DNA of 64,000 nt, from positions 370,269,667 through 370,333,666 of the forward strand of contig NC_081415.1 of NCBI RefSeq assembly GCF_030272615.1, in the 5' to 3' direction. A program made the position numbers and the translations under genes. The notes beneath the pieces were generated by a model. That model saw only the letters and a program-made list of their open reading frames with translations. It did no database searches and had not been told where the DNA came from. Below are positions 43,741 through 57,323 of this stretch, one piece after another (position 1 is the first letter of the stretch; each line of letters begins with the position of its first letter). Source of the stretch: Cryptomeria japonica (Eukaryota > Streptophyta > Pinopsida > Cupressales > Cupressaceae).

Positions 43741-46700
43741 AAGGAAATTGACATTTGAGATGGTGGACATATATACTTAGCCGAGTCCTTCTTGGAAAGA
43801 CATCTTTATGTTGGACCAATGAACTACCTACAAAAAATTCCCTGACCCTATGAACAACATGTACCTTAAACAATATCATATCTAAGGGCTGAGTTAGTTC
43901 AGGTTTTGCTTCTGCATTGCATATCATTTTATTCAAAGCATTGCATCACATATAGTTTTTAAATGCATCACATTCATACAATTTCTGCATTTGCATATAG
44001 CAACATTAATAAAACAAGGCAACTGTCCAAGTTTATCATTTGTTTGTATTCAAAAGAAAAAAAGGTCCTCTCCTTTCTTAGATGTTTGAACATGAAATCT
44101 TGGATGTCCTAAGGTCATTCATTTTCAACATTACCCTATGATGACGCTTTACTTATGGTTGGGTAGTGATTTCACTATTTGAGACTTGTTAACCCAAAAT
44201 TTATCAATTGCTATATCTCAAACACACTAACAAAATCTCTAATTCATTCTAGACACCTAGTTGATCATATGACTGGTGAAAAATCTAAAATTCTTCTTTA
44301 GTGCTACTGTAATTGTCACACCAAAGTAGGTTTCATTACTTACTGGTCAAAGCAAAAAAAAAAAAGAGAAAAAGTGCTATGCCAAATATTTATCTCAAGG
44401 CAAAAGAGCAATGATATATAACTGAAATATCAAGCATACAAAGTGCGATAAAAAAATGTTGACTATCGGAACATGTGAGTAACTCCATTAAGGCTATGGA
44501 CTCCTACTGGCAATGGAGAAATATTCATGAGATTACAGTCTATAACCTCGTTGAAGCTCTAAAATCTTGCTGGTAGCGAGGCTCCATTCGGGATTCTTTT
44601 GAAGTTAGGATAATCCACGTAGCTAGTCATATAGGATGCTAAGGATCTTTTTTGAACACAAGAGAAGGAATTAACTCATTTGCACTCACATTGGCAAAAG
44701 ACGATCAAAGTTTCAAGAATCTATGGGGAAGTTTTCTATGTCTCCATTTATAAATCCTAGTCACTAAGTGTGTTAATTTGGATGTTCCAAGCGACCTTAA
44801 GGATCGATTGACCACTTATCTATGAAATGTTTTGTACCTCCAATTCAATTGGTGTATTACAAAGTGCTAAACAAACATGGTCATCCTTGTTCAAATATGA
44901 AATGCATCTCCATCATGCATATTGCATTAACATAGGTCATATCAAAAATTCATTGTCTCCACATGCATTTTGCAGATCATCATGTCATATAGGTTTGCAT
45001 ACTCGGGGCATAGCTAAAAAAAATCCTAAAAACTCATAAAATGTCCTGAACAAATCCTAAAAATCATAAAATGTCCTGAACAAAATCCTAAAAATCCTAA
45101 AATGTTCTGATCAAAATCCTAAAAATAAAAAAAACTCTCAAAATCAACAACTGACAATCAAAGCAAGAAAGCATAGACCATCCTTCAAACCAAATCAACC
45201 ACAACCAAACTCTCAAAGTCTACAACCAAACTTATCGCATGTCTTGTTAATCAATCTATAAAAGTCTATCAAACATCAACATGTCTTATACAGGGAAGGG
45301 AACCCTTGAAACCAGATGAAACCAGACAGATTGGTCTTATACGGGAGTACTTACTCTTTGAAACCAGACATTCCTATCAATGATCATCAAATCAAAACAA
45401 TGACATAGATCAGTATGGCTTCTAGATTTTGTCCAGGTTAGTCTTGTCTCTTGTACTGAATTGTTGCATCTACGCTTTCACTTGTACATATCTTTTAGTC
45501 ATTTTTTATGACATCTTGGTTCTTTTGGAACCCTCATGGCTTGAAACTGATCAATATTTAAGTCTTAGGGTAATCGACTGAGCATTTTACGTGTCCTAAG
45601 CAGTATCAACCAAGTCAATTTTTTGTCAGTGATATCTGGTCCTCCAATCCGAGTTAGTCACCTGTCTCCTAACTACTGAAGAGTTTTATCACTGATAAAC
45701 AAGAAAATCAACATTACTACAAACAATCACTAAACAGTTTGAGATATGCAAAAATTTTCTTTGTGTGTTGTCTTTTATATTGGTTTTCGATTATTATTCC
45801 CTCTAAGTAATACGAGGAAGTCTATCTTGACTAAGAGGAGCAAGGATTGGGGGCATAATATTTTCTATATTTTCTTCTTGTAGGAATGATTCTGATGATC
45901 TGGAAACATCTAATCAGCTGGGTGTCTGTGATAAGTGCCTTCACATTAAGGTGAAATCGCCACACATACCTTGACTCTGCTTATTTGTATGTTATAGGGA
46001 GGTTGGCAACATTTCTTTGTCTATTTTGAGGGAATTTTTTTAAATGTGCAATCCGGATGCATGCGTACTCTATCCAAGGATATGAATGAAAAAAGGGTCA
46101 TTACGAACAAGATAATTAATATTGCACATGAAAAGAAAGGAACTCTATTTTGCCTGCTATGTTTGTAAACACTCAGTGATGAAAATTAGGCATTCCAAAT
46201 CCAGTTATTAGGTTTTAGGTTGCATTCATTCTACATTTTAAGCATTTCAAGTGATTTTGGTATGATAACAATGATCTCTTTATCTTTTGAATGAGAGTTT
46301 GAAGCATCATCATTTCTTAGCTAAGTTGTCTCTTTTTCATCATTTCTCCGATCAAGTACTTGTGTATTGAGATGTTAGCTGCATACATAAGCATCTTATA
46401 TAGATCCACACATTCATTTGCATTCATATTATCGCATAGAAAAATAAAAATTTGCATTACTAGTTACTCTTTTTCATTATTTATTTTCATATGAAAAGAA
46501 ACAAAAAATAAACATCCATATTCATATGCATTACATACATCCATACTGAAGAGATTTGCATACATATAGAATAAAGCATATAGAAAAACACATCATAAAT
46601 CAATCAACACAAGTATGATGAAATCAAATCAATATCTCATATATATTATCATAAATATCTTTGAGTACAAATGATATCAACTATCATATACAATCTCTCA

Positions 46701-46809
46701 TCGGAGCAAGAATCGTATAGGCTACAAAAAATGGGGTATATAACAAAATCTAGGAGCTATAAAAAAATCTAGCTCTCTACCTCTCCCTAATCACCAGGTG
46801 GTGGAGGAG
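43741..46809 (+). other. D, non-coding interior with hairpin units
   Basis: I see no gene. The segment 44460-44700 resembles the post-pol region of G1 (14330-14600), suggesting that gag is joined almost directly to a 3' region because pol was lost. Near 45050-45120 a short unit AAATCCTAAAA repeats. Two hairpin units with GTCTTATAC starts lie at 45283-45317 and 45334-45369. Confidence 0.45.
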
Positions 46810-47927
46810 GTGGAGCCTGATGGTCAACATCCTACCTAGGTGCCCAAGCTCCCTTAGATTGATCCATATATTGAGAATATGGGACAACCTATTGTGCTAT
46901 AGGAACTGCTACACTATAAGTTGCAACATAATATGTTGCCCGACTTGTCTGGTGCAAAACCTCTCACTAGAGAGTATCTTGCTCTGCCCTGACATCCGTT
47001 AGCTATCGGTTTTGCTCTACAAGCTGTGTCTAAGCCACTATCAACTGTGACTACAAACCTGCTAATCTGGCTCTCACCAACTGTAGTGGGTCTGCTGCCC
47101 CCTTCTCTCTCACGGGCTCTCCACCTACATCTCCTCCTCTATCTCCACCCTACTCATCCCTCCACTGTCACACCTATCTAGGAGCTGCTTGCTCCTCCTC
47201 TCCTCTACCCTCCACTACCCTGGAACCACTAGCCCCTACACCAATAGCTCCAAGGGATCCACCCTCCCCTCTCTATTGCTATCTCCCCCAATTGGTACTC
47301 TGCTACTGCAAGCAACATGATCACCACCTGCCTACCTAAAACCTGCAAGCTATCAGTATCACTCTGCAACCTATGCCTATCCATGTACCTATGCCTATGT
47401 AGGAGCCTCATCCTCAACCTCCTCTATGAGAGGCGCATGCTCTAACAAATCTGTAAATATAGGGAAGGGATGTCTCTCAAACTAGTCCCTATACTGGGGC
47501 AATACCCTCGCATTTGTAATATCCTCTAGATAGTCCCATTGATGTCATTGCAATCCGACCAGCTCCTGCATGCTCAATGCATAGGACAACCTAGGGGCCC
47601 ATCCTCATCTCTCCTTGTCACCATATCAGGCATAGGCAGTGAACTCCTATGATATCCCCTGAGGCCTTCCATACTGCCTCATAACTCTTGTAACTATGAA
47701 TCTCTCAATGATGGACATCGATCTCCTAATAAGAGGATGAGTCATGAACATATCTCTCTGCTGAGCTCTCCAGTCATCCCACGGCTATAGAGCTGTATAC
47801 GGTCTCCATACTACAATGATCATATCATCGAGCTATCATCTCCAATACTCTATCTTACCCATATGGGGCTGAGTAACATATCCAAAATATTTATAAACAA
47901 TCAACTGGTGTGGATCTCTGGCATCAT
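46810..47927 (-). pseudogene. antisense PMD gene of D, C-terminal part
   Basis: Read on the minus strand from 47932: VDDARDPHQLIVYKYFGYVTQP, then a decayed block ending RSMSIIERFIVTRVMRQYGRPQGI (about 47730-47640), which matches the conserved RVMRQFG region of plant mobile domain (PMD) proteins. A Pro/Leu/Tyr-rich tail of low complexity follows to about 46810. Many stops. It joins the N-terminal half at 55603-56218, the two being split by B. PMD proteins occur as host genes (MAIN/MAIL type) and inside transposons. Confidence 0.65.
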
Positions 47928-47932
47928 CCACA
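47928..47932. repeat. target duplication CCACA, left copy (element B)
   Basis: CCACA precedes the B left LTR and is repeated at 55603-55607 directly after the B right LTR. Confidence 0.9.
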
Positions 47933-49128
47933 TGATGAATACTAAGAGGGGGGGTGAATTAGTATACCAAAATATACTGAACTCAAACACTTAAACAGTT
48001 TAGCAGTAAACCGATATAACTGTTTTACTAACAAACTGGTTAACACAAATGCAAACCAAACAGCAAATAAGGCATTCACCCACATAAGCACAATCACCAT
48101 AACACAAGAGATTTTGATGTGGAAACCCAAATAAGAAAAACCATGGTGAGATGAAACTCACAAGTAACTATCTATAGAATAGTAACCAGACCGGTTAAGG
48201 TCATACAATGTTCTTCACTAGAACAAATCCTATTAGGAATCTCAATCTCTGTTAGGAGATAAGTCCGATTAAAGACTACCTTGTGAGAGGATTTCAGATC
48301 CACAGTTGTGAACCACCTTGTTAGAGGATTTACAAAGGCTTTGCCAAGCCTACCCGGTTAAGGGTTTTAGACTTGTCAAAGATGTGAGTAATCAACAAGT
48401 GAGTGATCTAAATACTAGCACAGTATGCTTGGTTAGATCCTTGATAGCTCATTGTTAATGCATTTCAGCATTACTTCGGTCTTCATAATCTCCACACTCT
48501 ATTTCTTCACACAAACCTAATCTTCTTCTGTGATCGCACATGCAAAAACCTCATCAACCACCTAAAAACCCTAACCTCTTCTAAAACCCTAGACATGATG
48601 TCCTTATAAAGGAATCTGATTTCATGTCGGTCCAATAGGATTACATTGCAAGTTCCTAGGTTTAGTGCATCTGGACACAATTGGTAACATGACACAGAAT
48701 CACCACCAAAGTGTCGGTGGATGATAACTCATCACAAAAAAAATACCGGTTGGTAACTCATCACAGAGTAATATCAGTTCATACATTTACTATTACCGAT
48801 TCACATATTTTACCGATTACGGGTTCACACATTTTAGCAATTACCAGTTTGTCAAAATGAAGACTGGGAAAAATGATAACAACCGCTTTGTTCCATTGTA
48901 TTGCTTTGGAATCCTCGAACCGCTTGAGTCTTCATATCGCTTGGGTCTTCATACTGCTTGAGATTGATAAACACTTTCTGCAAAACACCGATAGTCTAAA
49001 GACTATAATACACAATACTGGTTGGAACAAATACCGGTTGAGCATAACTCATACATACAAAAAGTGATCTCAAAGCAAGTGTGTGTCCATCAATGACAAT
49101 CACAACATCATCATAAAAAATGCCAACA
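47933..49128 (-). repeat. element B left LTR (3' LTR in element sense)
   Basis: 1196 bp, TGATGAATAC...TGCCAACA on the plus strand, collinear with A's LTRs but with its own substitutions. The adjacent polypurine tract (49129-49145, minus strand) reads AAAGGGAGAGAT. Confidence 0.9.
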
Positions 49129-49409
49129 ATCTCTCCCTTTGGTATTGATGGCAACACTTAGGAAAATTTTGACATCTAAGTGTTTTACAACAAAAATATG
49201 CCATAATAAAAAATTACTCCCCCTAAGCATATACACTATCCCTTTTATAGAAAATACAATGTATACTACTCCCCTTACAGAGATAAACATGAAAGCATAC
49301 ATGGCATTCACAAAAATTTTAAATATAGAATACTACTCCCCCTTTGCCAACAATGACAAATTATTGCAGAATAACCCCTGTTTCCCATTATCATTAATAT
49401 AATAAAAGT

Positions 49410-50108
49410 TTATGACAATAATGATTGAAACTTATCAAAAACCGATTTAAAATCCTGCATAAATGTCTTCATGGATAAGGACCATGACTCAAGTAATGAG
49501 GTAGCAACCTCACTTTCCATTTGCATTTGGGATACCTGTTCCTCCATGGCATCCAAGGTACTCATCTCTTGAGTGACCGTTAAGGCATCCAGATTGAGAT
49601 AGCACTTTTGAAGTATTTGCAGTTGTGGTAGTAGAACAAGTTGAAGTTCCTGCAAATCTCGGGTCCGGTTGCTGATCTTCAACTCTATTCTAGTAGTCTG
49701 GAGTTGAAACTGGTGAACGGTTTGCCCATATGTGGTGGAGTCATAGAGCATCTTGAAGGTGCTTATGTATACCTGCAAATCAGATTGCAGTTTGTCTATT
49801 TGAGCAAGCACATCATCACAGAATAGATGGGGTTGGCTTATCTTACTGAGAAGTAATTTCCCCTCATCCATTGCATCTCTTATGTCTTTCTGCACTTTTT
49901 GAAGTTCAGACTGGAGCTCGTTTAATTTCTTCACTAAGGAAGTGTTCAATGCCTTTTGATGCTTCTTTTGTGCATTGGCTTTAGCAACATGTTCCAGGCA
50001 TTGCACCTGGTCCTCTACAACTGTGCATAAAAGCTTCAGCTGGGCAAGAGAGGAATCAGTACTGGGGAGGTTGGTACCGAGAATCAAACTAGTAAGAGTT
50101 TCCACCAC
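49410..50108 (-). pseudogene. B ORF2 C-terminal coiled-coil part (233 codons open)
   Basis: The best-preserved piece of the family's second protein: LVKKLNELQSELQKVQKDIR, LQVYISTFKMLYDSTTYGQ and ELQLVLLPQLQILQKCYLNL. It is Leu/Gln/Glu/Lys rich with heptad character, no Cys/His clusters and no membrane segment. It probably mediates self-association. A frameshift in the Glu/Lys tract separates it from the rest of ORF2, so the Met at 50108 is unlikely to be a native start. Confidence 0.6.
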
Positions 50109-50637
50109 AATTTGAATAACATCTTGCTCCTTCTTCCTCCTTAGTGCTTCTAGTCGCTCTTGGGCAAGCTTAATGCTTTGCAGCAGTTCTGATTCATTCG
50201 TAGATTGGAGGTCAATGGGACTGGTGATGTCAGCCGATTTAGCTTGACCACCGATTTCCTTTGGGGTCTCCCCACTTGTGTGCTCTTTTCCACTTCCTTC
50301 TTCTCTTTGGCTCTTTGCTTTTCCTCTTCAGCCTTCTTTTGCTCATCTGCTTCTTTCTTTCTCTTTTCTTCTTCCTTCTTTCTATCTTCTTCTTTCCGCT
50401 TCTCTTCTTCTTTCTGCTTCTCTTCTTCTTTCTTCTTCTCCTCTTCCTGTTTCTTCTTCTCCTCTTCCTTTTTCTTCTCCTCCTCTTCCTGTTTCCTTTT
50501 ATCTTCCTCTTTTCTCTTCTCCTCTTCCCATTTCTTCTTCTCTTCTCCATTTTTCTTCTTCTCCTCTTCCTGTTTCTTCTTCTCCTCTTCCTTTTTATTC
50601 TCCTCCTCTTCTTGTTTCCTTTTCTCTTCTTCTCTTC

Positions 50638-52714
50638 CTATTTCTTCTTCTCCTCTTCCTCTTTATTATTTTTCTCTTTCTTCACTTGCACTTTATCAAC
50701 CTTTTCTTTGTCCAATCTCTCTTTATCATCCTTTTCCTTTGCTATATCTAGAGTGACATTTTCACCATCCAAAGCATCAACATCAATAGGGTCCATTTGT
50801 TCAGTGACCGGTTCTCCTTCACTATCATACACCTCATCTGGTTTTTCAGTTTCCGGTTCTTGTTCAGCCTTCTTGTTGTCTTCTGACACTTGGTGCAATC
50901 TTAGAGTAGCTTTGGCATGAGAGTGGGTATCTTTTACCACTTCAGGGACTTTTCCTTCCAGTTATAAGAGTCTTCTTCGTCTTATGAAGAAGAGGCCTTT
51001 GTACTTTTCCATAACTTCAAAAAGTTCCAAATTTGACACATCAGGAAAATATTGTGCAAATATTTCTTCTCTTATTTCCTGTTCCTTTTCTATGGCAATG
51101 CGCCATTTGTTATCTAAAGAATTATATAAAGAATCTGGTGTCACAGATTTAATTTTTGATGGTGACCAGTCATTAATACATAAATATTGAATAATTTCCT
51201 ATTCGACTTCCTCTTTCTCATTGTCATTGAAATCATCAAAATAATCTACTAAAGCACTCAACACTTTTCTCCTAATATTCTTAATGGTCCTTTGACAATG
51301 TGTCAATGGTTTGTAAGAAGAAATGTCTATATTTACCGGTGTTGATGATGTCGGTTTGTTGCTGGTTGTCTTTGTCTTCTTCCTCGTTTGCCTAGTCTTT
51401 TTAGGTTGTACCTCAGGTTCTGTATCCTCAGAATCTGGTGAGGTGTTCTTAGTTTTTCGCTTCCTTTCAAAGACTTTGGTAGGTGCAGCTTCCAGTTTCT
51501 TCTTTGCCAGTGACCGCTTGGTCACTTTAGGACTTGTTGAGGTAACTGGTGCCGATATAGATGGCACTACCTTTCCTTTCTTTTCTGAAGGTTCCAACCA
51601 GTGTTACCCTCTCCAAATAGGTGTTGGTTCTCTTCTTCTTAGGATCAAGAGGTGAGGCAAGTAGGGTAGAGGCATACTCATCTATCATGTCATACATTAC
51701 CTCATATCCCATGGGCTCCACTTCTTCTTTTCTAGGCTCAACCACCTCCATTATGCACTCATCTACTCTGATGATAAAGCAAATGTCCTCTTCATACTAC
51801 TTGACAGTATCACCAGATATTCTCACCCTCTAGCTCATCTTGCGTCTAAACTCATCAAAGTATTTGTTCAGGACTTTAGAATAACCAGTTCCTACCGCTT
51901 GAAGACTCTCTCTAATTTGCTTGATAATCGATTGGTCAATAGACCATTGTATATCACCTACTCCTGGGAAATAGCCTTGAAAGTAGAAAAACAATCCTAC
52001 CAGTAGTTGTCCAAATTTAAATCCTAAGGCATTATCCTGTTTAATTGACTTCAGGTTCACCAGAAGTTGCCTTTGCATACAAGTGCATAAATCAAACGAC
52101 ACATCTTCCATGATCATCCTATAGGCGACATTTACCACTGCAATAGAGACAGAGCTAATTCTGCTAGTATAGAATGTTCAGTATCCTATCACCATGCAGC
52201 CATATTTGACTAGATCATCCTTGATGGTATTGACGGTCATTCCCCATTGGTTGCTCATAGAACCGGTGAGCTTGGTCATTATGGTCTTGATGACCTTCCT
52301 TAGGGCTGGCACCTCACTAGTGTTGCAGAAACTGGTGACAACATGAATAGCTTTAGGTGTTATGTCATGTGTTCTCTCAAGATACATTTTATCACCATGA
52401 ACTCTACTCAGGATGATTTGAATGTGATCTTCTATGAACTCTTCAAGAAAATACACCACATTGTGAAGCTTCTTCTTTTCCAGGATTCTATATTCGGGTT
52501 TGATCTTCTTATCATCTCCGCAAAATAGACCTAGCTGGGAACGGATTACTAGTGATCCTAGGTCTTCCAGTTTACAATCAATATACCCTGAAATGTCATC
52601 CTCTTCTATAACTCCAACGGGTATCCGGGATAGGGCATTGTATTTCGCCTTCTGTTGGATGAAATCTACTGAATCATTAGGTGCACTAAGACTGGAGTGC
52701 GATGCAGAAGCCAT
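50638..52714 (-). pseudogene. B second ORF, N-terminal and middle parts
   Basis: The start is the ATG at 52714, as in A. The frame runs as in A: SVDFIQQKAKYNALSRIPVG, ILSRVHGDKMYLERTHDITP, FDLCTCMQRQLLVNLKSIKQ, LLVGLFFYFQGYFPG, the Lys/Arg/Pro linker, then SYKPLTHCQRTIKNIRRKVL and INDWSPSKIKS. There are stops near 52176, 51828, 51197 and 50960, and one frameshift near 51600. After 50940 comes DSEGEPVTEQ, then the Glu/Lys tract (about 50290-50690). Long Phe/Leu/Ser frames on the other strand are shadows. Function is unknown. Confidence 0.65.
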
Positions 52715-53128
52715 GATAAATGGATAAACAAGAATTTTGATAAATACCTTCGGAAATCCGCAATTTAGGGTTTGCAACTTCAGCTTTGCCACACACTACT
52801 TCAGTTTCTGGATTACCGCTTTGTGTTCTTCACCTGATTGATTGATATTATCTCTGGATTCTACTTCAAAGTTTTGAAATCTCTCTGAATCGCAAGACAA
52901 ATTTTCTTTTGTCGCTTTGCACTTGAAAATTTCTTCGCTCGCAAACTGATAAGTGAAAATGACTTGAAAATCCCTTTTAAATGAATTCTTCACCTACCAT
53001 AATAAATGCTCCACCATTAGGGCATAAACCCTAATTTGCCCTTTACCATTTCCGATCTTCTACCAATTGACAGGTATCACATACCGGTTAAGGTCTTTTA
53101 TAGATATAAACTGGGGGTTCAAAACATT

Positions 53129-54355
53129 TCACCGATTTGGTCCCCCTAAGCTTTTCTGAAGCTTAGTTTGCCAGTTTACCGGTTCTTCTTGTGGCACTTC
53201 TTCAGGTTTCTTCTTCCATGTTGTCTTCATATCTTCTTGAATAGTTTCAACATCAATCTTTCCTTCCGGAGTGACTGGTATATCATTTGATATGTTCTTT
53301 CTCATTCTACAAGTTTTGGTAGGGTGTCCCAGTTTGTTACAATGATAGCATACCATTCCAGGTGTTCTCCATGGTCCATTGTTCACCATTCTTCCTCATG
53401 CATGTTGCAGTAGTGTGACCGCTACCATGACAAATCAAACAGGTTGCTCTCCAATCGGTTGCCGCTTGATAGCCACCACCACCTAACTGATGGTCATAGA
53501 CATTATACCGGTTTGGATTTTGGTTCACAGAGGATTCAGGAAAAATTCTCTATGCCCAAACTTGTTGCATGCATAACAGTTACCATTGAATCTATTGGAT
53601 CTAGGCTTATTGTTTAGAAAGTAGGGAAAATTATTGTAAGCCTTACTTCTACATACATTGGTAGTGTGTCCTTCCTTGAGATAATTAAAGCAAATAGGTT
53701 TGAAATTTTTCTTACCTTTATCCTTTGGTGTCGGTTGCTTCTTTGATGCTCCATCTTTTGTTCCAGAGGTATCACCTTCCTCATAACCAAAAAAACCAAT
53801 TCCGATGGTATTCTTAACTGGTTTTGCTGATTCAAGTTTTTGTTCTAGCTTAACAGTGCTCTTATTGAATTTGGCAAGTATTTCCTTTGACTCGGTGAGT
53901 TCTTTTGAAATAGCAGCATTGGATTCCTTCAAGGTTGCATTCACAGAAATAGCCATGTTTAGTTCACCTTGCATTTCTTCTTTTTCACGTTTACTCACTT
54001 GGAGATGAGCGGTAAGTGCACTGATTTCTTGCTTCAGCTTGGAGATCTCATGATCTTTATCTTTTACCAGATCTTTAGCTTTCCTCCGATTCTCAAGCTC
54101 TTGACACATTCTGATAGTCAGTCCTTCCAGTTCCCTTCTTAGGTTAGCATTAGATTCATTCAGTTTTTCAACTTCTTCAACTAGGGCTTCCATGTCTGCT
54201 TCATCAGAAGAACTATTTTCAATAAGCTTCATCAGTTTCTCAGTATGCTCTCTTCTCTTTGCTAGAGAGGCTTTATATTTGAGTTTGAGTTCATCAAAGG
54301 CTTTCTCAGTCTGAGTGAGATGATGAGTAAGTTCCCTCACAGTGTATTCCCCCAT
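53129..54355 (-). pseudogene. gag: element B gag-like protein
   Basis: The start is the ATG at 54355 (MGEYTVRELTHHL); codons upstream lie in the LTR. Coiled coil (LKQEISALTAHLQVSKREKE) is followed by knuckles: CFNYLKEGHTTNVC (second Cys lost to Tyr), CYACNKFGH (then a frameshift near 53540), CLICHGSGHTTATC (intact) and CYHCNKLGHPTKTC (intact). The frame then reaches a stop at 53129. Which knuckles are damaged differs from A, so the family ancestor had four intact ones. Confidence 0.75.
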
Positions 54356-54388
54356 ATCTCCTTCCAAGTGGTTAAACTTATAGAAAGG

Positions 54389-54403
54389 TTGGCTCTGATA
54401 CCA
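54389..54403 (-). promoter_or_regulatory. primer binding site of element B (tRNA-iMet)
   Basis: TGGTATCAGAGCC on the minus strand, two bases inside the 5' LTR, identical to A. Confidence 0.9.
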
Positions 54404-54405
54404 AT

Positions 54406-55602
54406 CGATGAATACTAAGAGGGGGGGTGAATTAGTATACCAAAATACACTGAACTCAAACACTTAAGTAGTTTAGCAGTAAACTAATATAATTGTTTTA
54501 CTAACAAACCAGTTAACACAAATGCAAACAAAACAACAAATAAGGCATTCACCCATAAAAGCACAATCACCATAACACAAGAGATTTTGATGCAAAAACC
54601 CAAATGGGAGAAACCACGGTGAGATGAAACTCACAAGTAACTATCTGTAGAATAGTAACCAGACTGGTTAAGGTCATACAATGTTCTTCACCAGAATAGA
54701 TCATGTTAGGAATCTCAATCTCTGTTAGGAGATAAGTCTGATTAAAGACTACCTTGTGAGAGGATTTCAGATCCACAGTTGTGAACCACCTTGTTAGAGG
54801 ATTTACAAAGGCTTTGCCAAGCCTACCTGGTTAAGGGTTTCAGACTTGTCAAAGATGTGAGTAATCAACAAGTGAGTGATCTAAATAGTAGCACAATATG
54901 CTTGGTTAGATCCTTGATAGCTCATTGTTAATGCATTTCAGCATTGCTTCAGTCTTCATAATCGCCACACTCTATTTCTTCACACAGACCTAATCTTCTT
55001 CTGTGATCGCACATGCAAAAACCTCATCAACCACCTAAAAATCCTAACCTCTTCTAAAACCCTAGACATGATGTCCTTATAAAGGAATCTGATTTCATGT
55101 CGGTCCAATAGGATTAGATTACAAGTTCCTAGGTTCAGTGCATCTGGACACAATTGGTAACACAACACAGAATCACCGCCAAAGTGTCGGTGGATGATAA
55201 CTCATCACAAAAATAATACCAGTTGGTAACTCATCATAGATTAATATCGGTTCATACATTTACCTATTACCGGTTCACATATTTTACCGATTACCGGTTC
55301 ACACATTTTACCAATTACTGGTTTGTCAAAATGAAGACTGGGAAAAATGATAACAGCCGCTTTGTTCCATCATACTACTTTGGAATCCTCAAACCACTTG
55401 AGTCTTCATACCACTTGGGTCTTCATACCGCTTGAGATCGGTAAACACTTTCTGCAAAACACCGATAGTCTAAAGACTATAATACATAATGTCGGTTGGA
55501 ACAAATACCGGTTGAGCATAACTCATACATACAAAAAGTGATCTCAAAGAAAGTGTGTGTCCATCAATGACAATCACAACATCATCATCAAAAATGCCAA
55601 CA
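54406..55602 (-). repeat. element B right LTR (5' LTR in element sense)
   Basis: 1197 bp. Its inner end is mutated: plus-strand CGATGAAT where the other copies have TGATGAAT, so the minus-strand terminus is CG instead of CA. Confidence 0.9.
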
Positions 55603-56218
55603 CCACAATCGGTCTACAAATTGGGATATTCTCCCAGGCCCATATTCAAAGAACCAACACTTCTGTTGCCATGCTCTTCCCGTCCCTATATGCAATCTCG
55701 TGCATCTCATGATACATGTGGGCTAATAGGCAAGATCCCCACCCTAATCTCTCAAGCTTAGTCAGTAGTCTCTCCAGTATCCTGGCCCACCCACATAGAA
55801 ACCCCTGTTGTCCCCTTTCTAGCATAATGAAACAACCAATGGAACCCGCTAATACACATGCCAAGGGAAACTACTCACTGTACCTAGCCATCATATCATC
55901 CCAGGTGATAGCCCGCTCAAGAATATCCTCATCATGAATTATGCATCTCAAGCCTAAGATACCAGGACGCTGAGCAGAATCATAGTCAACCTTATTCCCA
56001 GCAAAGGGAATCCTCAAAATCCTATAAACATCCTCTGGCGTAATAGTCATCTATCCAACTAGTAGATGAAAGGTGTTATACTCATAATGGAACCTCTCAA
56101 CAAGTGCAGTAAGCATCCTGTGATTCACATGGATATCAGGCATATCTAAAAGGTGAGTAAAGTTGCGCAAATCAATATGTGCTCTATCTACATCTGACAG
56201 CTCATGGACTAGCCTCAT
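55603..56218 (-). pseudogene. antisense PMD gene of D, N-terminal half
   Basis: From an ATG at 56218: RLVHELSDVDRAHIDLRNF, then the PMD signature LTALVERFHYEYNTFHLLVG, a stop, and MTITPEDVYRILRIPFAGN. Further on come DDMMARYSE and YHEMHEIAYRDGKSMATEVLVL. Stops near 56046 and elsewhere break it. It reaches B at 55603 and continues at 47927. It lies antisense to D, with its start towards D's 3' LTR. PMD proteins in plants act in silencing and development, and many copies are carried by transposons. Confidence 0.75.
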
Positions 56219-57323
56219 CGTAGGAGGATAGACACACCAAAATAGGATATGTGGTAATCAAACCTACAAATATCAAACAACAGAGCATCAACAAGTCATC
56301 CCAATTACTCTACAAAACGTGTTAAACATCACGCAAATCCAAATACACCAAATGCCAAATCAAAATTTCTTGTTTTAAACCTTAAAAATGCTCATTGTTT
56401 TCCATACGACATTTCACAGTGTAAGAAGAAACTCGTACAAGTCAGGAATTCATATCGCATGATAAAAGACTCTCATACGAAGAATTTCATAAACTCACAT
56501 GATATTATGGGCTATCAAGCAAACTCTCGTCTGATACATGGGATGAGTCCACAAGACAAAACATATAGCCTTAAATGATAAAAAACTTGAGGGAAGTTTG
56601 TTGTACAAAAGATAGTGTCGTCTCGCACAACAAAATGACATTGACTGATTTTAAACATCAAAAGGCAAAAAAACTCAACAAAAATTCAAAATTGATGAAA
56701 TGCAAAGGCTTAAGATTAGTCACTTACCATTGGCTCGTAGTTCCATGGTTGATTATGTCTTCTCTGGCACTTGAATCAATGCTCTTGGATTGGAATGACC
56801 ATTTTTCTTTGCAGAAGGCTTTTCAAATTTCAAACTTGGAGAGGTTAAATTGAATTGAAAATGACACTTGGACCTCTTATATAGCCAAAACCCTAATTTT
56901 TCAACTTGCTCCGATGGACATGAAAACTATACCCTAAACTAATTTTCCCATTCTGAATCCATTTTCGAGATCAAAATTGAAATACGAGATCATTCTCCTA
57001 GTCACTTTCGCACAACTTAGACCACTTAGCACTTTCATCAAATGCTCATTCTTTTCTTCAATTTGCGCTCAATTTCTCATTATTCAATGCTAAATCTTCA
57101 AATATTCCTTTGAATCGTTCTTCGTTCTCAAATAATTATCATCGCCAAAAATTGCCTAAAATCATGTACCCTCACTATCTTTCGATTTCACTCTTGAGGG
57201 GGCATACTCATGACCTCATGGCCTCACATCTTCAATGTCGAGAAAATTTTCAAATCTTCATCAAAAGTCGAGCAAAAATATTTTCAACTAAAGAAAATCA
57301 AACAAATTCTTATCGCTAGGGGC
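56219..57323. other. D, PMD upstream region, non-coding
   Basis: No gene. A short, weak open frame (56575-56853) has no recognisable features. TCATACGA-like motifs at 56400-56540 echo those at 41220-41540. Confidence 0.35.

Larger units (their letters stand above)
47933..55602 (-). mobile_element. element B: second copy of the element A family
   Basis: LTRs 47933-49128 and 54406-55602, target duplication CCACA, tRNA-iMet primer site next to the right LTR and polypurine tract next to the left LTR. The interior is collinear with A: gag, then a second ORF with an N-terminal domain, basic linker, Glu/Lys tract and coiled coil, and again no pol. Two independent insertions with the same pol-less interior show that this is a real, mobile non-autonomous family rather than one deleted copy. 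B sits in D's PMD gene. Confidence 0.92.
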
